From positions 1 to 64,000 of the forward strand of contig NZ_NMPZ01000002.1 of NCBI RefSeq assembly GCF_002224675.1: DNA of 64,000 nucleotides. Reading direction: 5' to 3'. Shown here piece by piece: positions 17,896 to 26,948 of the stretch; positions within the stretch are counted from its first letter, which is position 1; every line of letters starts with the position of its first letter. The notes under the pieces are model-generated. The model did no database searches. It was given only the letters and a program-made list of their open reading frames with translations, and had not been told where the DNA came from. Source of the DNA: Segatella copri. GTDB taxonomy: Bacteria; Bacteroidota; Bacteroidia; Bacteroidales; Bacteroidaceae. Position numbers and translations under genes: made by a program.

Positions 17896-20751
17896 ATGGG
17901 GAAAGAAAAATATATAGAGATCAAGGGGGCGAGAGCCAACAACCTGAAGAACATCGACGTGAAGATACCGCAAGGCAAGTTTGTTGCCATTACGGGAGTC
18001 TCCGGGTCGGGCAAGTCTTCATTGGCTTTCGATACCTTATATGCCGAGGGACAGCGCCGGTATGTGGAGTCGCTGTCTTCGTATGCCCGCCAGTTTCTGG
18101 GCAGAATGAGCAAACCGGAATGTGATTTCATCAAGGGATTACCTCCTGCCATCGCCATCGAGCAGAAGGTGATTTCCCGCAACCCACGTTCCACCGTGGG
18201 CACCAGCACGGAAATCTACGAATACCTGCGCCTGCTCTTCGCCCGTATCGGCAAAACCTATTCGCCTATCAGCGGACAGGAAGTAAAGCGCCATACTACC
18301 GAGGATGTGCTTGCCTGCACCCGACAGTTTTCCAAGGGCACCAAGTTTGTAATCCTTGCCCCTTTACATATCGTAGAAGGCAGAAGCCTGGAAAAGCAAC
18401 TGGAGATGTATCTTCAGGAGGGATACGCACGCATTCTGGTGAAAGGTGAATTCATCCGCATCGACGATTTCCAGGGCGATGCCAAGCCGGAGGATATCTT
18501 CCTCGTCATCGACCGTGCTTCGGTAAGCGATGAGAAGGACGACATCAGCCGCCTCATAGATTCTGCCGAGACTGCTTTCTATGAGGGCGACGGTGCCTGC
18601 CGTCTCCTCTTCCTGCCAAGCAATATCAGCTATGATTTCTCTACCCGGTTCGAAGCCGACGGCATCACCTTCGAGGAACCAACCGACAACATGTTTGCCT
18701 TCAATTCCCCATTGGGTGCCTGCCCTACCTGCGAGGGATTCGGAAGCGTGATAGGCATCGACGAGAAGCTCGTCATCCCTAACACTTCCATGAGCCTCTA
18801 CGATGGATGCGTGGTATGCTGGCGTGGAGAAAAGATGGGTATGTGGCTCAAGGAATTCATCCGACGTGCGGAGCCATACAACTTCCCGATCTTCAAGCCT
18901 TACTACGAGCTCACCCAGAAGGAGAAAGACTGGCTCTGGCATGGATTGCCTTCGGACAAGAAGCGTGACCCGCACGACCGGGTGAGCATCGACGAATTCT
19001 TCAGAATGGTGAAGGAGAACCAGTACAAGATACAATACCGTGTGATGCTGAGCCGATTCCGAGGCAAGACCATCTGTCCGGATTGCCATGGCACACGACT
19101 CAAGAAGGAAGCCAACTATGTGAAGATTGGCGGAAAGAGCATCACCGAGCTGGTAGATATGTCGATTACCAATCTCAGCGCATGGTTCCAGAAGCTGGAG
19201 CTGACAGAGCATGAGCGGGAAGTGGGCAAGCGACTTTTGACCGAGGTTACCCACCGCCTGCAATTCCTTCTGGATGTGGGACTTGGCTACCTCACCCTCA
19301 ACCGTCTCTCCAACTCCCTTTCCGGAGGAGAGAGCCAGCGCATCAACCTGACCACCAGCCTCGGTTCTTCGCTGGTAGGCAGCGTGTATATCCTCGATGA
19401 GCCAAGTATCGGACTCCATAGCCGAGATACCGACCGACTCATCAAGGTACTGAGAGAGCTGCAGCAACTGGGCAACACCGTGGTTGTGGTAGAGCATGAT
19501 GAAGAAATCATGCGTGCTGCCGATTACCTTATCGATATCGGTCCGGATGCAGGAAGACTGGGTGGAAGACTGGTATATGCCGGTCCGTCATCCGAATACT
19601 CATCCACCGACCCAGAGCAGCAGAAAGCCCTTCTGGAGAAATTCCCGGAGAGCCATACCATCCAGTATCTCACTCACAAGGAGGAGATTGCCGTTCCTGC
19701 CAGTCATCGTGCATGGAACAGGGCCATCGAGATTAAGGGAGCCCGAATGAACAATCTCCGCGGCATTGATGTAAGGATTCCGCTCAACATCTTCACCGTC
19801 ATCACCGGCGTATCCGGTTCGGGCAAGAGTTCCCTCATCAAGGGAATCCTCTATCCAGCCCTCCGCCGCCATCTAGACCTGGTAGCAGATGCCCCTGGCG
19901 AATACAGTTCGCTGGAAGGCGATGTGGATGCCATCAAGCACGTGGAGTTTGTAGATCAGAACCCTATCGGCAAGAGTACCCGCAGCAACCCTGCTACCTA
20001 TCTGAAGGCATACGATGCCATCCGCACCCTCTTTGCCAACCAGCCACTCGCCAAGCAGATGGGATTCACCCCACAATTCTTCTCCTTCAATACCGAGGGC
20101 GGACGATGCGAGGAATGCAAGGGAGCAGGATACGTAACCATCGAGATGCAGTTTATGGCTGACCTCACCCTTACCTGCGAGGCATGCAAGGGCAAGCGGT
20201 TCAAGCACGATATCCTGGAGGTACACTACGGAGGAAAGAACATCAATGATGTGCTGAATATGACCGTGAACGAGGCGATAGAGTTCTTCAGCGATGAAAG
20301 ACTCCAGCACCATGTGGGCGATTTCGATGCCTGCCGCATCATCGTCAGCAAACTCAAACCTCTGCAGGAGGTTGGATTGGGCTATATCAAGCTCGGCCAG
20401 AACTCCAGCACCCTCTCCGGCGGTGAGAACCAGCGTGTGAAACTCGCCTACTTTATCGGCAAGGAAGACCAGTCGCCTACACTCTTCATCTTCGATGAGC
20501 CAACCACCGGTCTGCACTTCCATGATATCAAGCGTCTGCTCCATGCTTTCCAGGCGCTGATAGAACGAGGTCATTCCTTGGTAGTTATCGAACATAACCT
20601 GGATGTCATCAAGTGTGCCGACCATATCATCGACCTCGGACCAGAGGGTGGCGACAAGGGCGGTAACCTCGTGATAGCCGGTACTCCAGAGGAAGTTGCC
20701 GCATGCAAAACCAGCTTAACTGGTAAATTTCTTAAGAATTATATAAAATAA
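17896..20751 (+). CDS. UvrA paralogue (second excinuclease A-like ABC ATPase)
   Basis: 951 residues with the complete UvrA layout: Walker [10 protein letters not shown] at 34-42 and GVSGSGKSS at 638-646, signatures [11 protein letters not shown] and LSGGENQRVKL, Walker [11 protein letters not shown] and [10 protein letters not shown], zinc-type cysteine pairs (CPTCEGFG, CPDCHG, CEECKGAG...CEACKG), and an intact UvrB-contact-like insert near 120-240. It differs from the copy at 7999-10827 in the second signature (N for S), the block EMQFMADLTLTC, and KRFKHDILEV. It may have a specialised repair, tolerance or efflux-like role, as proposed for other UvrA2-type proteins; that is inference. It is cotranscribed with rlmH, 24 bp upstream. 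Confidence 0.9.
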   Translation: MGKEKYIEIKGARANNLKNIDVKIPQGKFVAITGVSGSGKSSLAFDTLYAEGQRRYVESLSSYARQFLGRMSKPECDFIKGLPPAIAIEQKVISRNPRSTVGTSTEIYEYLRLLFARIGKTYSPISGQEVKRHTTEDVLACTRQFSKGTKFVILAPLHIVEGRSLEKQLEMYLQEGYARILVKGEFIRIDDFQGDAKPEDIFLVIDRASVSDEKDDISRLIDSAETAFYEGDGACRLLFLPSNISYDFSTRFEADGITFEEPTDNMFAFNSPLGACPTCEGFGSVIGIDEKLVIPNTSMSLYDGCVVCWRGEKMGMWLKEFIRRAEPYNFPIFKPYYELTQKEKDWLWHGLPSDKKRDPHDRVSIDEFFRMVKENQYKIQYRVMLSRFRGKTICPDCHGTRLKKEANYVKIGGKSITELVDMSITNLSAWFQKLELTEHEREVGKRLLTEVTHRLQFLLDVGLGYLTLNRLSNSLSGGESQRINLTTSLGSSLVGSVYILDEPSIGLHSRDTDRLIKVLRELQQLGNTVVVVEHDEEIMRAADYLIDIGPDAGRLGGRLVYAGPSSEYSSTDPEQQKALLEKFPESHTIQYLTHKEEIAVPASHRAWNRAIEIKGARMNNLRGIDVRIPLNIFTVITGVSGSGKSSLIKGILYPALRRHLDLVADAPGEYSSLEGDVDAIKHVEFVDQNPIGKSTRSNPATYLKAYDAIRTLFANQPLAKQMGFTPQFFSFNTEGGRCEECKGAGYVTIEMQFMADLTLTCEACKGKRFKHDILEVHYGGKNINDVLNMTVNEAIEFFSDERLQHHVGDFDACRIIVSKLKPLQEVGLGYIKLGQNSSTLSGGENQRVKLAYFIGKEDQSPTLFIFDEPTTGLHFHDIKRLLHAFQALIERGHSLVVIEHNLDVIKCADHIIDLGPEGGDKGGNLVIAGTPEEVAACKTSLTGKFLKNYIK

Positions 20752-20785
20752 TGTAAAAAAGTAGCGCTATAATAAACTTTATATG

Positions 20786-20793
20786 TACTTTTG
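20786..20793 (+). promoter_or_regulatory. -7 box (TACTTTTG) for the DUF1573 operon
   Basis: TAnnTTTG followed by CATC, 73 bp before the DUF1573 ATG and just after the uvrA2 stop. Confidence 0.65.
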
Positions 20794-20866
20794 CATCCAA
20801 TTAGCATATAATTAATATATAATAAGGTACATCAATAAGTAAATTTAATAAAGAAAGGATATAAAG

Positions 20867-21250
20867 ATGAAAAGAATCATATTGGCTTTGACGATGCTCG
20901 TAGCTATGGTAGCAACAGCCTCAGCTCAGGCAGAAATCAAGTTTGAAAAGGTAGTGCACAACTTCGGTACCTTCGAAGAGACCGCTCCTGTGCAGAAGGC
21001 TGTATTCACCTTCACCAATGTGGGTAACAAGCCTCTCGTCATCAACCAGGCTATCGCTAGCTGCGGTTGCACCGTGCCATCTTATACCAAGCAGCCAATC
21101 GCTCCAGGTCAGAAGGGACAGATCAGTGTTACCTACAATGGCAAGGGTATGTTCCCTGGTCATTTCAAGAAGAGCATCACCGTTCGCACCAATGGCAATG
21201 TAGAGATGTCTCGCATCTATATAGAGGGCGTGATGAACGAGAAGAAGTAA
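20867..21250 (+). CDS. DUF1573 domain protein (exported)
   Basis: 127 residues: signal peptide 1-20 (MKRIILALTM...TASAQ) and one immunoglobulin-like DUF1573 domain (about 22-125: FEKVVHNFGTFEETAPVQKAVFTFTNVGNKPLVINQAIASCGCTVP, then a strand ending KKSITVRTNGN). The conserved SCGCT is present. The family is abundant in Bacteroidetes and Planctomycetes and its role is unknown; location is periplasmic or surface. It starts an operon with the flavodoxin/ferredoxin gene (7 bp gap) and probably the M6 protease. Confidence 0.88.
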   Translation: MKRIILALTMLVAMVATASAQAEIKFEKVVHNFGTFEETAPVQKAVFTFTNVGNKPLVINQAIASCGCTVPSYTKQPIAPGQKGQISVTYNGKGMFPGHFKKSITVRTNGNVEMSRIYIEGVMNEKK

Positions 21251-21257
21251 GCTTGAT

Positions 21258-22121
21258 ATGATATTTTATTTTTCTGGAACAGGAAATACCAAGTGGGCGG
21301 CGTCGAAACTGGCGGCGGCTACTCGTGAAGACTTGATATCCATCGCTCCTTACATGAGGGCAGATGATTCAAGCCATAACTTAGCCGAGCCGTTTATTCT
21401 GAAAGAGAATGAACGGCTCGGATTCGTTTTCCCCGTACATGGCTGGCGTGTGCCGAAACTGGTAAGGGAATTTATCTGCAAGATGAAGATTCAGAGAGAA
21501 CCATCTGATGCCTCTGGCGGAAACAAGGCGAAAGCCGATGACTGTCTGAAGAATCGCCCCTTCGCCTATTGCGTCTGCACGGCAGGCGACAGCATCGGAC
21601 TAACCATAGAGAATCTCAACGAGGTGATTTCCCAGAACCCATCGCTTCAGGCTCTGGGCATTACGGAGGTTTCATCCTCCTACTCTCTCATCATGCCGGA
21701 ATCGTACATCGGTCTGCCGTTCATGGATGTGGATCCGAAGGAGCGTGAAAACCGAAAGAAGGAGAATGCTGCACAGGAACTTGCCGTTGTCTGTGAGGAA
21801 ATCTTCGACCGCAAGGAAGGCATCAACCGATTGGTCAAAGGCCCTATCCCATGGTTCTTCACCAAGGTGGTGGGTGGTTTCTTCGAGAATGTGCTCATCA
21901 CCGACAAGCGTTTCCACGTAGAGAAAGACCGTTGCGTGAAGTGCGGCATCTGTGCCAACGTATGTCCGGTAGGTGATATCAAGGGCGGACATGGCGAATA
22001 TCCAGTCTGGCTGCACCATAAGGATTGCCTCACCTGCTTTACCTGCTATCACCATTGTCCGCATCACGCCATCGAGTTTGGAAAACAGACTCAGAAGAAG
22101 GGACAATACTATTTCAAATAG
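21258..22121 (+). CDS. EFR1-type flavodoxin-ferredoxin fusion protein
   Basis: 287 residues. N-terminal flavodoxin-like domain (1-~190) opening MIFYFSGTGNTKWAA, where SGTGNT is the FMN-phosphate loop. C-terminal bacterial ferredoxin domain with two [4Fe-4S] motifs: C226/C229/C232 with C236-Pro, and C257/C260/C263 with C267-Pro. It matches the EFR1 family (cytosolic electron-transfer proteins with unknown partners). The loop between domains (GPIPWFFTKVVGGFFENV) is typical. Translationally close to DUF1573 (7 bp). Redox role is firm by motif; the partner is unknown. Confidence 0.88.
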   Translation: MIFYFSGTGNTKWAASKLAAATREDLISIAPYMRADDSSHNLAEPFILKENERLGFVFPVHGWRVPKLVREFICKMKIQREPSDASGGNKAKADDCLKNRPFAYCVCTAGDSIGLTIENLNEVISQNPSLQALGITEVSSSYSLIMPESYIGLPFMDVDPKERENRKKENAAQELAVVCEEIFDRKEGINRLVKGPIPWFFTKVVGGFFENVLITDKRFHVEKDRCVKCGICANVCPVGDIKGGHGEYPVWLHHKDCLTCFTCYHHCPHHAIEFGKQTQKKGQYYFK

Positions 22122-22152
22122 AATCCATAATATCAGTAACTAATCCATAATA

Positions 22153-24003
22153 ATGATGAAAAAGATTATCCTATGCCTAACACTCGCTTTGATGTCTGCC
22201 ACTACCATGTTTGCAGTCAAGGCGAAACCAGGTATCACCCAATTACAATTGGTAGATGGTACCATCGTATCAGCAACTCTCCATGGAGATGAGCATTTTT
22301 CGTATTACTCGCTTCTCGACGGCACTCCGCTGAAGAAGAGTGATAACGGGAAATACGAAATCATCTCTACCGAGACGCTCAATGCCCGAAAAGCTACAGT
22401 TATCAATACCCTCAAGACTAGAGCAAGCGGCATTGGATCAACATATCCATCTTATTTTCCTCATACCGGTTCGCCTAAGGCGCTGGTTATCCTGGTACAG
22501 TTCCAGGATGTAAAATTCAAGAGCAGCGACCCCGTTGCCACCTTCAACCATTACCTCAATGCCGATTTCGGCACAGCAGTACCTAGTCAGGATGTTTCGG
22601 TATTCAACCAGGAAGATGTCAACTACGGTTCGGTAAAGGAGTATTTCAAGGAATGCAGCATGGGGCAATTCACCCCACAGTTCGACATCGTAGGTCCAGT
22701 TACTGTCAGTCAGAAATCTGCATACTATGGAGCAGATGATAAAAATGTTCAAAATGGTACAGATAAGAATTTCAAGCAGATGATCAGTGAGGCCTGCAAC
22801 AAGGTTGCCGACAAGATTGATTTCTCTAAATATGATTCCGATGGCGACAAGTTCGTAGATTTGGTTTACATCATCTATGCCGGCTATTCGCAGAGTATCA
22901 GCGGCAATTCCGACGACTATCTCTGGCCTAAGTCGGGTACCGATAATTTCTATAAATATGATGAGAACGGCAAAGAGATTTCACCACTGAAGTACCTGAT
23001 TTTCAACGGATGCAGAGTCTGTCGTTTTGGTATCAATAACGAGTTGAACGGTTCGCCTGATTCAAAAATTCCTTCCATCAATGGCATCGGACTCTTTTGT
23101 CACGAGTTCTCTCATACCATGGGCTTGCCTGATCATTATGATACCGAGTATAAGGATGCCGACAACCAGTCTCCTGAGTTCTGGGATCTGATGGATGCAG
23201 GCGAATATACATACGATGGTTACTGTCCTACCCCTTATACACCATGGCAAAAGATGCTGATGGGATGGGCTACCCCTATCACGCTCGATGGAACACAGGC
23301 AGGACAATATACCCTGGAACCATACGACTTAGCATCAAAAGCTTACAAGATAGAGGCTGATGTGAACAAAGATAATTTCCGCATCAACGAGAATTACTCT
23401 TCAACCAAACTTAGTGATAAGAAAAAGAAGGAATTAAAGGAAAGAGCCAAGGGTGAATTTCTTCTCCTCCAGAACATCAGAAACGAAGGTTGGTACAAGC
23501 ATCTTCTAGGCTATGGACTGCTGGTATGGCGCATCGATTACGGCGATATCGACCAGGTACACCTCACGGACAACCCTAACGACACCATCGGTATTCCTAG
23601 AGTAACCATCGTTCCAGCTGATGGTCTGATCATCAACCAGGCAAATGTTGGTAACAAAAAATATACTATAGACGAATACTGGGAGAACTGCGCAAACGAC
23701 CCATTCCCTGCCTATGGAATCGGAAAGGATGGAAGCGACATCAACAGTCTGACAGAAGTGAAGTTCAACTGGAGCACGATGACTACCCGTCCACTCTACA
23801 ACATCGCAAAGGATGAGGCTACCGGCATCGTCAGCTTCGACTATCTCAAGGATTTCAAGGCTACGGGTATCAAGAACACCCTTCTTGACAAGGATGCAAC
23901 CTCCACCCCAACCGAATACTTCGACCTGGAAGGCAGGAAGATTGCCACCCCTCTCAAGGGACATCTTTACATCACCAATAAGGGAAAGAAGGTAATATAC
24001 TAA
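22153..24003 (+). CDS. M6 family metalloprotease (immune-inhibitor A-like), secreted
   Basis: 616 residues: signal peptide 1-22 (ends TTMFAVKA), N-terminal region with KALVILVQFQDVKF, and a zinc-protease core with HEFSHTMGLPD at 317-327 (H317, H321, catalytic E318, third ligand likely D327), followed by WDLMDAGEY. The C-terminal end (EYFDLEGRKIATPLKGHLY...NKGKKVIY) resembles the short Prevotella tail found on exported proteins and also on the first GH30 of this window, possibly a T9SS-like sorting or anchoring signal (inference). Two in-frame ATGs sit at 22153 and 22156. Lies 31 bp after the ferredoxin gene. Confidence 0.88.
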   Translation: MMKKIILCLTLALMSATTMFAVKAKPGITQLQLVDGTIVSATLHGDEHFSYYSLLDGTPLKKSDNGKYEIISTETLNARKATVINTLKTRASGIGSTYPSYFPHTGSPKALVILVQFQDVKFKSSDPVATFNHYLNADFGTAVPSQDVSVFNQEDVNYGSVKEYFKECSMGQFTPQFDIVGPVTVSQKSAYYGADDKNVQNGTDKNFKQMISEACNKVADKIDFSKYDSDGDKFVDLVYIIYAGYSQSISGNSDDYLWPKSGTDNFYKYDENGKEISPLKYLIFNGCRVCRFGINNELNGSPDSKIPSINGIGLFCHEFSHTMGLPDHYDTEYKDADNQSPEFWDLMDAGEYTYDGYCPTPYTPWQKMLMGWATPITLDGTQAGQYTLEPYDLASKAYKIEADVNKDNFRINENYSSTKLSDKKKKELKERAKGEFLLLQNIRNEGWYKHLLGYGLLVWRIDYGDIDQVHLTDNPNDTIGIPRVTIVPADGLIINQANVGNKKYTIDEYWENCANDPFPAYGIGKDGSDINSLTEVKFNWSTMTTRPLYNIAKDEATGIVSFDYLKDFKATGIKNTLLDKDATSTPTEYFDLEGRKIATPLKGHLYITNKGKKVIY

Positions 24004-24037
24004 GAGGAAAAACTTCCGCTATGAATAGAAAGCTACG

Positions 24038-24115
24038 TTCAGCGACGTTGAATGTATGTTCAACAGTGTTGAACTTAAGTTCAGCAGTGCTGAACATAGG
24101 TTCAACACTGCTGAA
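24038..24115. repeat. Four 15-bp palindromes at an exact 21-bp period
   Basis: Units start at 24038, 24059, 24080 and 24101: TTCAGCGACGTTGAA, TTCAACAGTGTTGAA, TTCAGCAGTGCTGAA and TTCAACACTGCTGAA. Each is a near-perfect palindrome of form TTCAxC...GxTGAA, separated by 6 bp. The spacing of 21 bp equals two helical turns. They lie 35 bp after the M6 protease stop and before the shared terminator. Confidence 0.8.
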
Positions 24116-24141
24116 CATAGATTATCATTAAGGATAAAAAC

Positions 24142-24182
24142 AAATCCCTAGGCGATATCAAGCAATCGTCTAGGGATTTTTC
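24142..24182. terminator. Bidirectional terminator between M6 protease and yggS
   Basis: AAATCCCTAG and CTAGGGATTT pair, with a further CGAT/ATCG pairing inside, followed by TTTTT on the + strand and A-rich flank on the other. Placed between convergent genes. Confidence 0.8.
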
Positions 24183-24190
24183 ATATCCTT

Positions 24191-24862
24191 TTAATAGATT
24201 CTAGGACCGAAGATGGTAGTACCCACACGCACCATCGTACTGCCGTGCTTGACAGCGATATGATAGTCGTGGCTCATACCCCAGCTGCGCTCGCAGAAGG
24301 CATCATCATCGGCGAAATACTTTGCCTTTACCTCATCGAAGAACTTGGCAGCCTCATCAAATTCAGAGGCAATCTGCTGTTCATCATCGGTATTCGATGC
24401 CATCATCATCAAGCCGCATATCTGCACATGAGGCATCTCTCTCCACTCGCCAGACTCCAGGAGTTCACGGCAGGCATCGATAGAAAGCCCCGACTTGGTA
24501 TCTTCCTCGGCAATATGCAGCTCCAGCAACACCTTCACCACACGGTCGTGCTTGGCAGCCTGCTTATTAATCTCCTTCAGGAGCTTCAGGCTATCCACCG
24601 ACTCAATCATAGAGATATAAGGAGCAATGTACTTCACCTTGTTAGTCTGCAGATGACCGATGAAATGCCACTGGATATCCTTAGGCAGGGAAGCCACCTT
24701 CTTGGCGAGTTCCTGCTCATGGCTCTCGCCAAAGATGCGCTGCCCCTCGGCATACGCCGCCTCAATAAACTCGTTGGGATGAAACTTGCTGATGGCTACA
24801 AGGCTAACCCCTGCAGGCAAGCTGCCCAACACTTCATGAAGATTTCCTTTTACATCATACAT
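24191..24862 (-). CDS. YggS/PLPBP family pyridoxal-phosphate homeostasis protein
   Basis: 223 residues, alanine-racemase-like N-terminal TIM barrel typical of YggS (COG0325). The PLP lysine is K26 in VAISKFHPNEFI; also present are FGESHEQELAKK, WHFIGHLQTNKVKYIAPY and the C-terminal phosphate-binding SWGMSHDYHIAVKHGSTMVRVGTTIFGPR. Known members bind PLP, have no racemase activity and balance B6 and amino-acid pools. Transcribed after the DUF4494 gene (18 bp gap) and ended by the shared hairpin. Confidence 0.93.
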   Translation of the reverse strand: MYDVKGNLHEVLGSLPAGVSLVAISKFHPNEFIEAAYAEGQRIFGESHEQELAKKVASLPKDIQWHFIGHLQTNKVKYIAPYISMIESVDSLKLLKEINKQAAKHDRVVKVLLELHIAEEDTKSGLSIDACRELLESGEWREMPHVQICGLMMMASNTDDEQQIASEFDEAAKFFDEVKAKYFADDDAFCERSWGMSHDYHIAVKHGSTMVRVGTTIFGPRIY

Positions 24863-24880
24863 AGTTCTTCCTCCCTCTCT

Positions 24881-25384
24881 TTACTGATTCTGCTGCTCGT
24901 ACTCAGGTACGTCGTTCTTCTCCTCCTTCTTGTCGCCAGGAGCGTGGTGCTCGAAAACATCCATCAGCTTGGTCTCGTTCAAGCCTACTACATCATAGTC
25001 GATCATGGTCTTGCCCATCACCTCGTCGATATAGCGGAGTGCACGAGCCAAAGACTTAGCCTGTACGAGATATGTAACGTTAGAGCGCTTCTCCTTTTCA
25101 GACTTTTCATCGATGGTGATGAACTGGAGCTTAGCCTTGTACCACTTGTCATCATCATCAATATCGCTGAAGAAGATCTCTCCATAGCAAGCCTTACCGA
25201 TACCGCTGACCTTCAACTCGCCGCTTACATAGACAGACATCTCGTCGATAATAGCGCTCTCTGCCTCGGTGAAACTCAGGGCATCAACCACGTATGCTTC
25301 AGAAACCACCTTTTCTGAACCATCCTCCATTGTCTTCTGATATTTAACCTTTGTCTCAAACCAAGTGCTTGTTCTACTTCTCAT
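24881..25384 (-). CDS. DUF4494 family protein
   Basis: 167 residues, no signal or membrane segment. The sequence (WFETKVKYQKTMEDG..VSEAYVVDALSFTEAES, YGEIFFSDIDDDDKWYKAKLQFITIDEKSEKEKRSNVTYLVQA) matches the Bacteroidetes-restricted DUF4494 family, of unknown function. The C terminus is low-complexity and charged (EHHAPGDKKEEKNDVPEYEQQNQ). First gene of a leftward operon with the YggS protein, with a TAACTTTG box 117 bp upstream. Confidence 0.88.
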   Translation of the reverse strand: MRSRTSTWFETKVKYQKTMEDGSEKVVSEAYVVDALSFTEAESAIIDEMSVYVSGELKVSGIGKACYGEIFFSDIDDDDKWYKAKLQFITIDEKSEKEKRSNVTYLVQAKSLARALRYIDEVMGKTMIDYDVVGLNETKLMDVFEHHAPGDKKEEKNDVPEYEQQNQ

Positions 25385-25500
25385 AATTTCTTTTCCTTTT
25401 ACTAATGTTTAAAATCTTTGTTTTATTATCCTTTTCCTGACCACCTTTTCCCTTTCCACCTATTATATGATAGGCAGGGTGAAAGCGCCGAAAGATGATG

Positions 25501-25508
25501 CAAAGTTA
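25501..25508 (-). promoter_or_regulatory. -7 box (TAACTTTG) for DUF4494-yggS
   Basis: TAnnTTTG on the minus strand followed by CATCATC, 117 bp before the DUF4494 ATG. Confidence 0.65.
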
Positions 25509-25602
25509 TAAAAAAGAATGGAGAAGAACAACAGAATAAAGAGTTTTTTACTAAAAAATCAAATTTTAACCCAATCTATTACGTATTTTCAATGAAATTA
25601 CG

Positions 25603-25610
25603 TATCTTTG
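25603..25610 (+). promoter_or_regulatory. -7 box (TATCTTTG) for the aminotransferase-permease operon
   Basis: Exact consensus followed by GCAG. It overlaps an earlier in-frame ATG (25608), which therefore cannot lie within the message, and fixes the ATG at 25719. Confidence 0.8.
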
Positions 25611-25718
25611 CAGTCGATTTGCGAGATATTGTTTCATCTGATAAGGCTGGGTAAGTACCGTGCCTGGAAGAGGAAACTGCTTGCTAGGGTTAATAACAGA
25701 AAGAATTATTTAGAAAAG

Positions 25719-26930
25719 ATGCCAGAAATATCTGTACGCGGTCTTGAAATGCCAGAGTCACCTATCAGAAAGTTGGCTCCACTGGCTGCCGCAGCAAAGA
25801 AACGTGGAGTAAAGGTATATCACCTCAATATTGGTCAGCCTGACCTGCCTACTCCACAGTGTGGTCTCGATGCGCTGAAACACATCGACCGCACCATCTT
25901 GGAGTATTCTCCAAGTCAGGGCTATCTCAGTTATCGTGAGAAGCTAGTAGATTATTACAAGAAATTCAATATCAACGTAACTGCCGATGATATCATCATC
26001 ACATCGGGAGGTTCTGAGGCTGTGCTCTTCTCGTTCATGAGTTGCTTGAACCCTGGAGACGAGATCATCGTGCCAGAACCTGCATACGCTAACTATATGG
26101 CGTTCGCCATCTCGGCGGGTGCCAAGATCCGTACCATCGCCACTACCATCGAGGAAGGTTTCTCCCTGCCTAAGGTGGAGAAGTTTGAGGAACTCATCAA
26201 TGAGCGCACCCGTGCCATCCTGATCTGTAACCCGAACAACCCTACCGGTTATCTCTATACCCGCAGAGAGATGAACCAGATTCGCGACCTGGTGAAGAAG
26301 TACGATCTCTACCTCTTCTCTGATGAGGTTTACCGCGAGTATATCTATACCGGCAGCCCTTACATCAGTGCGATGCACCTGGAGGGTATCGAGCAGAATA
26401 CCGTGCTCATCGACTCTGTATCCAAGCGATACAGCGAGTGTGGTATCCGTGTGGGTGCCCTGATTACCAAGAATGCCGAGATCCGCAAGGCGGTGATGAA
26501 GTTCTGTCAGGCTCGCCTCTCTCCTCCACTGATCGGTCAGATTGTTGCCGAGGCTTCACTCGATGCACCCGAGGAGTACTATCGCGATGTATATGATGAG
26601 TACGTAGAACGACGCAAGTGTCTGATCGACGGCCTCAACCGTATTCCGGGTGTTTACTCTCCTATCCCAATGGGTGCCTTCTATACCGTAGCCAAGTTGC
26701 CTATCGACGACTCAGACAAGTTCTGCCGCTGGTGTCTGGAAGAGTTTGAATATGAGGGCGAGACCGTGATGATGGCTCCAGCCTCCGGTTTCTATACCAC
26801 TCCGGGTGCCGGCCGCAACCAGGTGCGTATGGCGTACGTTTTGAAGAAGGACGACCTGAACCGCGCATTGATTGTTCTTGCCAAGGCACTCGAGGCTTAT
26901 CCGGGAAGAGTGGAGGATGAAGGACTATAA
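25719..26930 (+). CDS. PLP-dependent class I/II aminotransferase
   Basis: 403 residues from the ATG at 25719, which gives the normal N terminus MPEISVRGLEMPESPIRKLAPLA. Fold-type I aminotransferase of the aspartate/alanine/aromatic group: LNIGQPDLPTP (substrate loop), TSGGSEAVLFSF, CNPNNPTGYLYT, SDEVYREYIY, and PLP-binding lysine K236 in SVSKRYSECGIRVG. A C-terminal Arg (GAGRNQVRMAYVL) is placed to hold the substrate carboxylate. Substrate specificity is not evident. Transcribed from its own promoter with a ~100-nt leader, followed after 18 bp by the FtsX-type permease. Confidence 0.9.
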   Translation: MPEISVRGLEMPESPIRKLAPLAAAAKKRGVKVYHLNIGQPDLPTPQCGLDALKHIDRTILEYSPSQGYLSYREKLVDYYKKFNINVTADDIIITSGGSEAVLFSFMSCLNPGDEIIVPEPAYANYMAFAISAGAKIRTIATTIEEGFSLPKVEKFEELINERTRAILICNPNNPTGYLYTRREMNQIRDLVKKYDLYLFSDEVYREYIYTGSPYISAMHLEGIEQNTVLIDSVSKRYSECGIRVGALITKNAEIRKAVMKFCQARLSPPLIGQIVAEASLDAPEEYYRDVYDEYVERRKCLIDGLNRIPGVYSPIPMGAFYTVAKLPIDDSDKFCRWCLEEFEYEGETVMMAPASGFYTTPGAGRNQVRMAYVLKKDDLNRALIVLAKALEAYPGRVEDEGL

Positions 26931-26948
26931 GAAAGTGAAGAACGAAAT

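Larger units (their letters stand above)
25385..25718. other. Divergent intergenic region, DUF4494 / aminotransferase
   Basis: Holds a leftward -7 box (25501-25508), a rightward one (25603-25610), and a ~100-nt leader before the aminotransferase. The leader stays open in the aminotransferase frame but begins inside the promoter box, so it is unlikely to be translated as part of it. A small palindrome (CCTATtatATGATAGG) lies near 25458. No known riboswitch was recognised. Confidence 0.55.

Noticed and set aside
24038..24115. Possible CRISPR array
   Set aside because: Units are 15-bp palindromes with 6-bp gaps; CRISPR needs ~25-37-bp near-identical repeats with longer unique spacers, and no cas gene is present.
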